From assembly GCF_000203815.1 (NCBI RefSeq), contig NW_004457734.1, positions 689,233 through 753,232 on the forward strand: a DNA stretch of 64,000 nucleotides, read 5' to 3'. The stretch comes from Cavenderia fasciculata. Lineage: Eukaryota; Evosea; Eumycetozoa; Acytosteliales; Cavenderiaceae. A program made the position numbers and the translations under genes. Shown here piece after piece: positions 23,258 to 33,096 of the stretch (the first letter of the stretch is position 1; the number at the start of each line of letters is the position of its first letter). The notes under the pieces were generated by a model. It ran no database searches, had not been told where the DNA came from, and was given only the letters and a program-made list of their open reading frames with translations.

Positions 23258-23570
23258 ATATAATATTCATTGTATAGGACTCAGTGGTGGATCATTGATT
23301 TTACTTGTTAAATGGGCCAATCAAAATAGATAAATTAAAGTAAATAAATAAATATAGCTAGCTGTGGATGGGAAAACTCTTCCTTAATCTAATTTATAAA
23401 AGAAAGTAGACTTTTTGCAATGGTTGTGTCTGTGTGCGTGTGGGTGGTTGATGATCAAAGTAATATTATTTTGCTGGTTAACACAAAAAAAATGTGTACA
23501 TACTTTTTAAAAGTCATTTCATAAAAGTAGAATTATTTATATGTGTATATAAATTTGTATTTCAAAAAAA
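23258..23570. other. spacer between ApoL-like copies
   Basis: AT-rich spacer with AAATA repeats and no further homology to the full-length ApoL-like genes that I could detect. It should contain the copy 3 promoter. Confidence 0.5.
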
Positions 23571-24980
23571 ATGGTTCCAGCAATAGAATTAGAACAAAGA
23601 TATGATGAGATTGAGAAGATGGATCGTGACAAGATCAAGTTATTCTCATTGCTCAATTCAGTTGGTCATTTGAAGTCAGATTTGATTAGAATGTGTCAAG
23701 AGATGGTAGAGACACTTAAAGATCAACAAAAAGGGGTCGCTGTTGCAAAGGGAGGCGTAGCAGCTATGGCAGGTGTTGGAGCTGGAATGTCTGCTTCCCC
23801 TTTATTTCCGCTTGGGTATGGTCTGTTGATTCTTAGTGGTGTTGGAGGTGCTGTAACGTCGGTGGTCGATTTGGCTGTAGGTCATACCAGAGTTTCAAAG
23901 GTGAACAAGGAAACAGAGAAATTGATCAAAGTTCAAGAATCAATCAACACAATCTTGTTGGACATGGTCAATATGTTTCTTTTACAAGTTTGTCACGAAG
24001 GTCCTAGTGATAAGGAAAGAGCCGAGCTGTCATACTATCTTGTCATGGTTTACCTTGCCATGAATCAAGGTGCAGCCACTCAAGTATTCAAAATGATTCA
24101 AAATGAAGTGTCATTCATCCCCATCGACGATCGAAATATTAATGGATTCATTAACCATATTTACACTGCAAATGACCAAACCTATGTTGGTATGATTCAA
24201 AGTGCCATCGGTGCCATCTTGACAGGATCAAATAATAATGCAGATGCCATCAAATCGTTTAGAAACGCATCGGTCGATCAAATCAAGGAGAATGCCTATA
24301 TCAGGATATCGATCATTGTGGCCATTGGTAGTATCGTTGTTCCAACTGCCAGTACTGCCATCAGAGTCGGTGTAGGAGCCGGTATTATGGCAGTCAATGC
24401 CGCCAAAGCTAGTGGAAAGATGGCTCTATCGGTGGTTGGAAAAGTATGTGTCATTGCATCACCAGTCATTAGTTTGGTCGATTTTATAGTATCAATATCA
24501 GGAGACAGTAGTTTTGTAAAAGCAATCAAAAAAGTAGATGATTGGTGTAACCAAATTTTAGAATTCTATTCTGCTCTACTATTCATTACTCCATCCAATA
24601 TCCACTGTATTCCAAGAGTACTAAAAGTAATCGATAATCAAATCCAACTACTTGATCATCCAGTTTCAATTGGAATGTTTAGTATGACCTCTAAGGGATA
24701 CCAATTGTTAAATCTTGGCACAACAACATATTATTATCACCCCCGTGAAAAAGTATGCATTACAACTGGTTTCGGAACTGTCACTTCTATTCAACTAAAT
24801 ACTGCAGATGCAATCCACGAAAATCCAACCTCCAACCCCAATCATATTATTGTATCATGTAATTCCTCAAATAGAGATATATTTATTTCATTAAATGTTT
24901 ATCAATGGAAAGGTAATTGTAATCTTGTTTTTACCATTAAATTGGTTCCTTTCAACATGGTATCAAATCAAAATTTTTAA
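23571..24980 (+). CDS. apolipoprotein-L-like membrane protein, copy 3
   Basis: A single exon of 469 residues, collinear with copy 1 over its whole length. It has the N-terminal helix (YDEIEKMDRDKIKLFSLLN), the first hairpin (KGGVAAMAGVGAGMSASPLF, GLLILSGVGGAV), the central helical region, the second hairpin (IVVPTASTAIRVGVGAGIM, VIASPVISLVDFIVSISG) and the beta-rich tail (GTTTYYYHPREKVCITTGFG, IFISLNVYQWKGN). It lacks the Glu/Arg-rich insertion of copy 1, which accounts for most of the length difference. Strong conservation of the hairpins and tail, with divergence between them, suggests selection on both membrane and C-terminal parts. The family resemblance to ApoL is inferred from layout, as for copy 1. 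No signal peptide was seen. Confidence 0.75.
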   Translation: MVPAIELEQRYDEIEKMDRDKIKLFSLLNSVGHLKSDLIRMCQEMVETLKDQQKGVAVAKGGVAAMAGVGAGMSASPLFPLGYGLLILSGVGGAVTSVVDLAVGHTRVSKVNKETEKLIKVQESINTILLDMVNMFLLQVCHEGPSDKERAELSYYLVMVYLAMNQGAATQVFKMIQNEVSFIPIDDRNINGFINHIYTANDQTYVGMIQSAIGAILTGSNNNADAIKSFRNASVDQIKENAYIRISIIVAIGSIVVPTASTAIRVGVGAGIMAVNAAKASGKMALSVVGKVCVIASPVISLVDFIVSISGDSSFVKAIKKVDDWCNQILEFYSALLFITPSNIHCIPRVLKVIDNQIQLLDHPVSIGMFSMTSKGYQLLNLGTTTYYYHPREKVCITTGFGTVTSIQLNTADAIHENPTSNPNHIIVSCNSSNRDIFISLNVYQWKGNCNLVFTIKLVPFNMVSNQNF

Positions 24981-25094
24981 ATGAATTAAAAAAATAAATA
25001 AATAATATTAATGAAAAGGATATAATCAAAGTGTGTGTGAAGAAAAGGTCAAGCAGACATTAAAGAATTGATCAATAATAAAAACAGATCATTG

Positions 25095-27125
25095 ATGAAT
25101 GCTCCAGATACCACTTTAACAGTTGTACAACCAACATTTAAAAGTTTGATTAGAGTACCATATATCAAAAGAATAATATTCAATCAAATAACCGAGATAT
25201 CAATACAAGAGTTTAGATCACAAAGAGGAACCCAAAACAATGATGATGATGATCACGACGGGTTTGTTCGAGCAAAGAAAGGAAAGGATATTGTCAAGTT
25301 ACCTCATCTTGCAATGATCAGTATTTATGGTATGCCATGGAACTTTATCAAACATTATCTACCAACATGGTGTGCAACAATTGACAACAAAGAGACTGTA
25401 TTAAAGAAAAGAAGAATATATGTAATCACTCGATATTGTTCACATCCCAATGCAACATTGGATACACTACAACATCTATTCGAATGGTCACCAGATTATG
25501 ATCCTCATCTTCTATCAAAGATACATTTTAAAGAATTATCAAGAAATGTTGCCAAGGTAGGAAATAGAGATGTATTAGAACTACTTGTTAACAAGTATCC
25601 ACTTATCAATCTAAAAGGTGTTGTTGAAGTTGCTTCTAGATATGGACATCTTTCAACATTACAATTATTAAACACCGATCAATATCGTAGAGCTAGTTGT
25701 GACGAGACTACAATGGATATTGTTGCAAAGAATGGTCGTTTAAATATTTTAATGTATTTGCATTTTAATAGAACTGAAGGTTGTTCATACATTGCGATGG
25801 ATTTGGCATCTGAATTTGGTCATTTAGATATTGTCAAGGTATAGTACCATAGAGACTGTGATTAAAGGCTTTACAACCTTTATCAATTACTTTTATTAAT
25901 TATTTTATAGTTTCTCCATTTTAATAGAACAGAAGGATGTTCGATACATGCTATGGATAATGCAGCACGTAATGGTCATTATGAAGTTGTAAAGTGGCTA
26001 CATGTCAATAGAAGTGAAGGATGTACGACTCGAGCATTGGACTATTCGGCATCATTGGAAATCACTCAATTCCTTCTTACCAATCGCACTGAAGGGTGTA
26101 CAATAGAGGCATTCGACAATGCAACATCAAGAGGACGGTTAGATATAATTGAATATCTCCATCAAAATACAAGTAAAGAGTGTACATCTACAATGAGTTT
26201 GGCAATTATCAATGGTCACATTGATATTATAAAGGTATATAAAAGAAAGATAGTTATAAGTTATATCATTGCTATATTTAACCATCAGTCATATCTTTCT
26301 ATTTATTGATAGTTTTTGTATCAAATTAGAACCGAGGGATTCTCAGACTCTTTAACTATTGATAGAGTTAAAATGAATGGTAAATGTGATACAATTGGTA
26401 TTATAATATTCCTTCTCTCTCAGAGCAGTAGAGTAGAGTTTTCAAATTTGTTTTTACAAAGAGCAATTCAATCAGGTCGATTGGATATTATACAATTTAT
26501 TCATCAACATTATCCAACATCTGAAAAATGGTCTCAACTAAAATCACTAGACTTGGCTTGCTATTACAATCATTTTGAAATGGTTAAAGTAAATATAATT
26601 TAATTTTAAACAAATAATAATATTTATTATTTATTAATTATTTATTTAATTTAGTGGATACATTTTAATCGTGTAGAGGATCGGTGTTCAACTGACTCAA
26701 TGGATTCAGCTGCCATGAATAATAATATGGAAATGCTTCAATTCCTTCATCTTAATAGAACAGAAGGATGCACAACCGATGCTATGGATCTAGCTTCAAT
26801 GAAAGGTCATTTGAAAATAATAGAGTTTTTAAATGACCAACGAAAAGGGTGCACAGTAAGAGCAATTGATGAAGCTGCTTCAAATGGTTTCTTGGATGTG
26901 GTAAAGTATCTCCACAAGAATCAGACTGGCGCTCAGCAATGTACGTCTTCTGCTTTTAAAATACCAATTTTGTATCCCCACTACGATGTGATTGATTATA
27001 TTCTTGACAACAAATTAATTTCAATATCAGAAATTAAAAATACTATCAAAAGATATGCTGGTCAGGAGACATATTGGGAAACTGTTGATTTGGTTAGTAG
27101 ATATTATAATAATAATAATAATTAA
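25095..27125 (+). CDS. ankyrin-like repeat protein ('NRTEGC' type), copy A
   Basis: Four exons, 25095-25838, 25911-26234, 26313-26588 and 26655-27125, all joined in phase 0, give 604 residues. The N-terminal part (residues 1-150: [45 protein letters not shown]) is a dictyostelid-specific cap. It is followed by about 14 ankyrin-like units of roughly 27-34 residues with the cycle AxxxGHxxIVKxLHxNRTEGCTxxAMDxA. The introns fall at the same point of the repeat (after VK, before FLH), so exons are whole-repeat modules. Such repeats are protein-binding solenoids; no partner or enzyme domain is visible. It faces a paralog on the opposite strand at 27226-29495, only 100 bases away tail to tail. Confidence 0.88.
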
Positions 27126-27225
27126 TGTAAATATAGAAATCATATATTCCAAAACGGTTATTATTAAAATTAAATAAAAAATATTATTTTATATTCCTTG
27201 TTACTTACTAATTTGAATTTATTTA

Positions 27226-29495
27226 TTATATTATATTTCGATCAAACCAATCCATGGCTTCAAAATAACCTTTTTTCAAGTGTTTTAAAATTTCTTTAGA
27301 TATATTTTCTTTGCAAAAGAGTAGAGGATATTTAGGCAAAAGATAATCCAAAACTTGGCAATAAACGGGTAAATAGGTATTTGGTTTAAGAACATCCAAA
27401 GAACATCCTTCTGTACGATTATTATAAAGAAATTCTACTATTTGAAGACCACCATTTTGTGCTGCGTATCCCATTGCACTTGTCGTGCATCCTTCTGTCC
27501 TATTATAATGTAAAAACTATAAATATATATTTATATAATGTTAATAAACATAATTATGAAAAGTGATAATAAATTTCAAAATAATTTACCTCTACTATTT
27601 CTCGATGACCATACTTTGCAGCCATATCCATAGCTCTATAGGTCGCACCTTCTGTTCTATGCTGATTGAGATAGGTTATAATATCAAGGTGTCCATATTG
27701 TCCTGCAAAATCCATTGTAGTGATACTCCATATTTTAGAGGAGGTCTTGAAATGCTTATCAAGATATTGAATAATATCCAATCTACCCAACTTTGCGGCA
27801 TTGTTGACTGCAAGTGAGGTACAAGATGATTTGAGTTGTGTATGAACATATTCTATCATCTCTAATTCCCCATTATTCGATACTATCCTGTTGATTAGAT
27901 TACTTGGGTATTTTTTCTTTACTATCCTATTCTCGTGTAAAAACTGTAGAAATAAATAAATATTAATATTCTCTAAAAAGGAGTCAGTGTTGATAATTAT
28001 TTAATACCTTTAAAATATCTAAATTATTATTATCGATTGCATATTCAATTGCATCCAAAGTACATCCTTCGGTTCTATTTTTATAAAGGAATGATACCAT
28101 TTGTAAATCCAACATAGATGCATGATCCATTGCATTCTTTGTGCATCCTTCAGTTCGATTTAAATGAAGAAACTCGAGTATCTTTAAATTAAAAGAATGA
28201 TCCATAGCATCCACAGTACATCCCTCACTTCTATTGACATGGAGCCACTCTAAAATTTCAAAATGACCATTACGTGCTGCATTATCCATAGCATGTGTTG
28301 AACATCCTTCTGTTCTATTAAGATGGAGAAACTATAAATATAAAAATAAATATAATTAATAAAAATAATTGTCAAGGTATGGTACCATAGAGACTGTGAT
28401 TGAGGTTGTAATCACAGTCCGGACATACTTTGACAATCTCAAAGTGTCCAAATTCAGATGCCCAATCCATAGCATTCTTTGTGCATCCTTCAGATCTATT
28501 ATCATGAAGAAACTATAAATAAAATATAATTATAAATTAATACACAATAGTCAAAAGAAAATGAAGAAGTATTAATTATTGTTACCTTTAATATTTCAAA
28601 ATAACCATTACTAGCAACTTGATTCATAGTGATCTCCAAACATCCTTCAGCCTTATTATCATGAAGAAACTATAAATGTATCCAGTTAATATTTAATTTA
28701 GAGTATTCTTCTGTAGTTATTATAACATACTTTAACAACATCAAAATGACCAAAAGTTGCAGCATTATGCATAGCTCTGCTGGTACAATGCTCATCTTGA
28801 CTATGCAAATACTCCAATACATTTAAATGACCATATTCCGCGACGGTTTGCATTATTTCCTTATAGTATCTTGGTTGATCCTCCTCCCTTGGAAGGGAAT
28901 CTATAAACTGTAGAGTCGAGAGATGTCCATTTATAGCTGCGATATCTGCCATATCACGTGGATCACCCAATGACAGATGAGTTGGATAATATTGAGTGAT
29001 AAGAAACTCTAAAATATCTCGATGACCATACTCTGCAATATCTACCAATAGATCCAAGTAACAGTGACTATGTTGCAAAGGTGTAAAATCTTGTGACCAT
29101 TCTATTAGATGTTTTAAAGTATCCAAAGTAGCATTTGGATGAATACAATATATTGATATGACAATATCTCTTCTTCTTTTTAACAGTACTTGTTGTGAAT
29201 TGATATAATGTTTAATAAAGTTCCATGGCATTGCATATTGTGTAATCATTCCTAAAAGAGCCAAACCAATAATATCTCTTCCTTTTTTAAAACTTTGTTT
29301 GTTATTTTCATCACCTCCTTCTCCTCCTCCTCCTCCTCCTCCATTTAAATGATTAAATATCAATCCTCTAATATATGATATTCTAAATATACTTTGAAAT
29401 GTAATAGTAGTAGTAGTATTAACATTATTATTATTATTATCTGTATCTTTCATATGCAAATTTAAAGAATGAAAAATCGATGACATGTTCTTCAT
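27226..29495 (-). CDS. ankyrin-like repeat protein ('NRTEGC' type), copy B
   Basis: Six exons on the minus strand: 29495-28731, 28669-28586, 28512-28429, 28331-28008, 27943-27590 and 27516-27226. All are joined in phase 0 and total 633 residues. The N-terminal cap matches copy A ([45 protein letters not shown]) but carries Asn and Gly runs. Exons 2 and 3 are each exactly 28 codons, one repeat unit apiece, and are absent from copy A. Exon 4 is 324 bases, the same as copy A exon 2. This supports growth by exon-unit duplication. The third intron holds a foldback (listed separately). It is predicted to be a cytosolic protein-binding solenoid of unknown role. Confidence 0.88.
28368..28437. repeat. 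foldback inside intron 3 of ankyrin copy B
   Basis: The outer arms 28368-28381 and 28424-28437 are inverted copies with one mismatch; each spells the exon end plus donor (ATTGTCAA[A/G]GTATG). The inner arms 28392-28401 and 28410-28419 (GACTGTGATT / AATCACAGTC) form a perfect 10-bp stem. The plus-strand reading also matches the first intron of copy A (about 25830-25862). This points to sequence copied between the two opposed genes. Confidence 0.8.
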
Positions 29496-29597
29496 TCAAC
29501 TCTGCCAAGTTTGTTTGCATTTTGCTAATTAATTAAACTTTTAATTTAACTTCAAGAAAGTAGAGATAGATACTATACTATACTATATAATTAGAGA

Positions 29598-30543
29598 ATG
29601 GATTCATTATTTCATACAAACAACTCACCGTCATTCTATTCAGTTGTAAAGACTATTGATAAATATGAACACCTAAAGTTGGAAAAGAATGTTGATACGG
29701 GTGTTGCAGAATTGATTCTAACATCATCAAATGGTTTAAATCTAATGTCTGATCAATTCTTTGATGGTAAGCGATCGTATAGATAGATAGATATAGATAT
29801 GTTAACTAACTTGTTATTTGTCTATTGCAGAATTAATATCAATCTTTGAAACTATACAATTGGATGAAAAGATTAGAGTAGTCATTATTTATAGTGACGG
29901 TAAGATATTCTCTGGAGGTTTGGATTTGGCAGCTGCATCTAGTCAATTGTCAGATACAGAGGGTACAGTACAAGAACAGAGTTCAAAACTATTCCGTTTG
30001 ATCAGACGTTGGCAATGCGCATTTGACCGTATCGAGAAATGTCTCAAACCTGTCATTGCAGCTGTACACGGTCACTGTCTGGGTGGTGCCATTGATCTGA
30101 TTACTGCATGTGATATTAGATTGTGTTCATCTGACGCTACCTTTTCCATTCTAGAGACCAAGTTGGCTATTGTAGCCGATCTCGGTACACTACAACGTAT
30201 TCAACGTATCTGTGGTGTTGGTAATGCTAGAGAGATGGCATACACTAGTCGTCGTATCGACTCTGCCACCGCATCCCGTTACCAACTCGTAAATAATGTG
30301 TATAGTGACAAGACCACCCTTCTCCAAGAAGCACATAAGCTTGCCAAGCAGATTGCCGCCAACTCACCCCTCGTAGTCCAGTCCACCAAGATGATCCTCA
30401 ACCACTCACTCGACCATAAAATCGATGAAGGTCTTCTCCGTGTAGCTCTCCACAACACCGCCTTTCTTCGTTCAAATGATTTAATGGAAGCTGTTTCTTC
30501 ATTTATGGAAAAACGTACTCCTATATTTAAATCAAACTTGTAA
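29598..30543 (+). CDS. delta(3,5)-delta(2,4)-dienoyl-CoA isomerase (ECH1-like crotonase)
   Basis: Two exons, 29598-29766 and 29831-30543, give 293 residues. The crotonase core is clear: oxyanion-hole segments FSGGLDLAA and AAVHGHCLGGAIDL, then TACDIRLC, VADLGTLQR, and the C-terminal AANSPLVVQSTK. Three acids characteristic of ECH1 are present at Asp145, Glu165 and Asp173, with spacings of 20 and 8, the same as the catalytic Asp176/Glu196/Asp204 of rat ECH1. This favours dienoyl-CoA isomerase over plain enoyl-CoA hydratase. The enzyme shifts double bonds during beta-oxidation of odd-position unsaturated fatty acids. The C-terminus is SNL, a weak variant of the SKL peroxisomal signal, and the N-terminus does not look like a clear mitochondrial presequence. 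Peroxisomal location is possible but unproven. Confidence 0.93.
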
Positions 30544-31014
30544 CTCTACAAACCCAACAAACAAACACATATTCAAGCAATCCAACCTATTCCACTTTTG
30601 TAAATAATACATAATTCATTTAAAATCATCATCATTATTATTTAATTAATTAATTACTCTATTAACTTTTACTTCTACTTTGACCTACATTCATTCGTTC
30701 ATTCATTCATTGTCGTCAATGCAATCAAATTTAAAGTCATGGTGGGAATGGGCAACCAGTTCAATTCAATTCAATTCAATTCCTTGAACAAAGTGTTGCT
30801 TTTAAAAAAGGAGAAGACATCTATGAAATTTTCAATCACATGAACCTGAGATCTGTCGAATCGATTGTGATGATGATGATGATTCACATAACTAGTTATT
30901 AATACTTCTTTCCTCATCTTCCACAAACTCGACTCATTATATTGTTGTTGTTGTTTACTTTTTATTATTATTATTATGTTTAAAACAAAGAGATAGATAA
31001 AGAGATAGGAGAGA
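30544..31014. other. intergenic spacer, no gene
   Basis: AT-rich 3' flank of the isomerase gene and presumed promoter of the next gene, with ATTCATTC and TCAAT runs. No coding or RNA signal was recognised. Confidence 0.5.
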
Positions 31015-32019
31015 ATGAATTTAAAACTTAAAGAAATAGTTGCAACTAATAATGATAGTAGTAGTAACAGTCTACGAGGTCGTAGTAGTAGTATGATACA
31101 AGGACAAACATCACCTACAGGATCTAGATTTATTAGGTTGATGAATCGATACAAAGAACTAGAGATGGAATGGTGGAGTACTCTATCTGAAGAAGACGAA
31201 CAATTACTGCAAGACGAAGGATTAGACATAAAGAATATGTTGTTCTTTTCAGAGGTACTCTTTACAGTGGCTCGATTCAAACCAATGATGATGTTTAGTT
31301 ATCTGCCTGAATCAATGCTTCAATCATACCACGAAAGAGTGATCATTGCAAGTGGACTACTTCAAACGCTACCTGACATTGTCTTTAAAAAGTGTAAATC
31401 AATCGAAACCGATAATACTGTATTCGAAAACACTGCTGTACTATATTTTAAACAATCAATTAAACAATATCAACAACAAATATTAAATCAAAATAACAAT
31501 CAAACTAATAATAATAATCAAAATAATCAATCGAATAATAATGAAGAAATAATAATAACGGCAACTTCACCAAGATCATTATCATCATCACCATCATTAA
31601 ATATTAAACAAATGCTTGGACAATTATCACAATCTACGATATCCCTTTTCCAAAACATTGACCAACACGGAGAAAATACGGATCTGTTGGCAAAGGAAGT
31701 GGAATTGGCTGAATTGTTTGATTATCCAACCAATCTGCCTGAGCATATTCGAGGATCAGAAGATCAATTCTATGATGTTGGTTATTCTTGTTGTATATAT
31801 CAATCAAAAGAAAAAGAATTGAAACAACAACAACAACAACAAAACCCACAAGAAATGGATGATGATGAAAGAATTGTAATGAGTTATTTCATTCCACGTC
31901 ACCAATTACATATTATTCAAGATAGAATTAAACAACATCATCATACCTACGCTACATTATTTAAAGTTATCTTTGGTTTAGATTTAAAATTACGTATTGC
32001 TCAAGCTTGGGATGATTAA
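31015..32019 (+). CDS. unrecognised protein, conserved-looking ends with low-complexity middle
   Basis: A single exon of 334 residues; I do not recognise the family. The N-terminal 30 residues are Ser/Arg-rich. Residues about 40-150 look like a compact helical domain (FIRLMNRYKELEMEWW, LDIKNMLFFSEVLFTVARF, LLQTLPDIVFKKC). An Asn/Gln and Ser stretch follows, and the last 110 residues form a second ordered part (FDYPTNLPEHIRGSEDQFYD, VMSYFIPRHQLHIIQDRI, KVIFGLDLKLRIAQAWDD). There is no signal peptide or membrane helix. It starts 470 bases after the isomerase gene and is convergent with NudC, whose stop lies about 60 bases away. The frame bias and ordered segments make it a real gene. Confidence 0.7.
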   Translation: MNLKLKEIVATNNDSSSNSLRGRSSSMIQGQTSPTGSRFIRLMNRYKELEMEWWSTLSEEDEQLLQDEGLDIKNMLFFSEVLFTVARFKPMMMFSYLPESMLQSYHERVIIASGLLQTLPDIVFKKCKSIETDNTVFENTAVLYFKQSIKQYQQQILNQNNNQTNNNNQNNQSNNNEEIIITATSPRSLSSSPSLNIKQMLGQLSQSTISLFQNIDQHGENTDLLAKEVELAELFDYPTNLPEHIRGSEDQFYDVGYSCCIYQSKEKELKQQQQQQNPQEMDDDERIVMSYFIPRHQLHIIQDRIKQHHHTYATLFKVIFGLDLKLRIAQAWDD

Positions 32020-32081
32020 AAAATCAATTCCAAAGACAAATCCAAATAATTAAATAATTAAATAAATAATTTACCATCCAG

Positions 32082-32748
32082 TTATTTATTAAATGTTGCA
32101 CCACTAAAATCTAAATTTGGGTTCTATTAAATATCAACAACAATAATAATAATTAATTAATAAATTACAAGTAAAATTATAATTAATTTAATACTTACCA
32201 AATCTTTAAACTCTTGTAAATGTCTTTCTTTTTCTTCATCATCGGTAGTTGGTAAACCAGCAGCCTTTTGTCTTTGGTTAAACATCATTTTCTCAACCAT
32301 TGTTCTTGTTTCACCGTCCAAATCATTGAGTGATGAGTTTTCGGGTGTTATCTGGGTAACATCAATCTCTTGTTCTCCTTGTACAATACATGACCACCAT
32401 TCTGATTTAATCTTGAATAATTCTATTGTAATTGTTTTACCATCGACTAAACATAACATATGATTGCAATCAATATATATCTTTCATTATTGATAATATA
32501 TTCTATTACATTTACATACCAACACTCCAAGTTGAATCATCAATCTTTATTGATTTATGTAATGTACCATCTATATATATTTCATTTGATATTTTATTCT
32601 TTACTGTCAAGTATTGCTTATCCATCTTGACAAACAAGTCTCTACCTCTAACTACCACATCCGAGGTGATTGTGATCGTTGCCTCTGTCAATGTTTGACT
32701 CCAACTATATTTATCTGTTTTGTGAACTTTACTTGATGGTATACTCAT
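32082..32748 (-). CDS. nudC: NudC, CS-domain cochaperone
   Basis: Three exons on minus, 32748-32520, 32446-32199 and 32123-32082, give 172 residues. Residues about 12-105 form a CS/p23-like domain (YSWSQTLTEATITI, DLFVKMDKQYLTVK, WSV-VDGKTITIELFK, WWSCIVQGEQEID). The tail has the NudC signature SLNDLDGETRTMVEKMMF, NQRQKAAGLPT, and the tiny last exon supplies NPNLDFSGATFNK, matching the conserved HPEMDFSKAKFN ending. NudC works with Hsp90 and with the dynein/Lis1 pathway in nuclear movement and protein folding. It lacks the long N-terminal extension of animal NudC, like short protist forms. The divergent peptidase gene starts 350 bases upstream. Confidence 0.92.
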
Positions 32749-33096
32749 TCTCTATATATTATATGATAGACTATCTAATCAATCTATAGATTCTATTCCT
32801 TTTTCGTTTCAATGCAAAGTATACACCAAAATTAAAATAGAAAAAAAAAAAAAACTAATGATGATGCTGTGAAGGTGAATCATTCTAATCTTCAACGTAC
32901 CCGATCCCAACCAAACGACAAAGAAAAAGGAAGGAGAAGAGAGAGACTTTTAAAGTAGTCAGTTAGTTAGTAGTAGTTAGTAGTAGGGGTGTACAGTCAA
33001 AATACACCTTGAAATGCTTGGATTTAAGAAGAAGATAGAAATATTATAATATTAAAGAGATTACAAAAGAAAGAAAGAATTAGGTATTTAGGAGGG
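32749..33096. promoter_or_regulatory. divergent promoter region, nudC / peptidase
   Basis: This 348-base spacer separates two divergent start codons, so both core promoters should lie here. It holds a poly-A run (about 32840-32853), GTAGTTA repeats (about 32957-32985) and AG-rich DNA near the peptidase start. No defined factor site was recognised. Confidence 0.5.
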
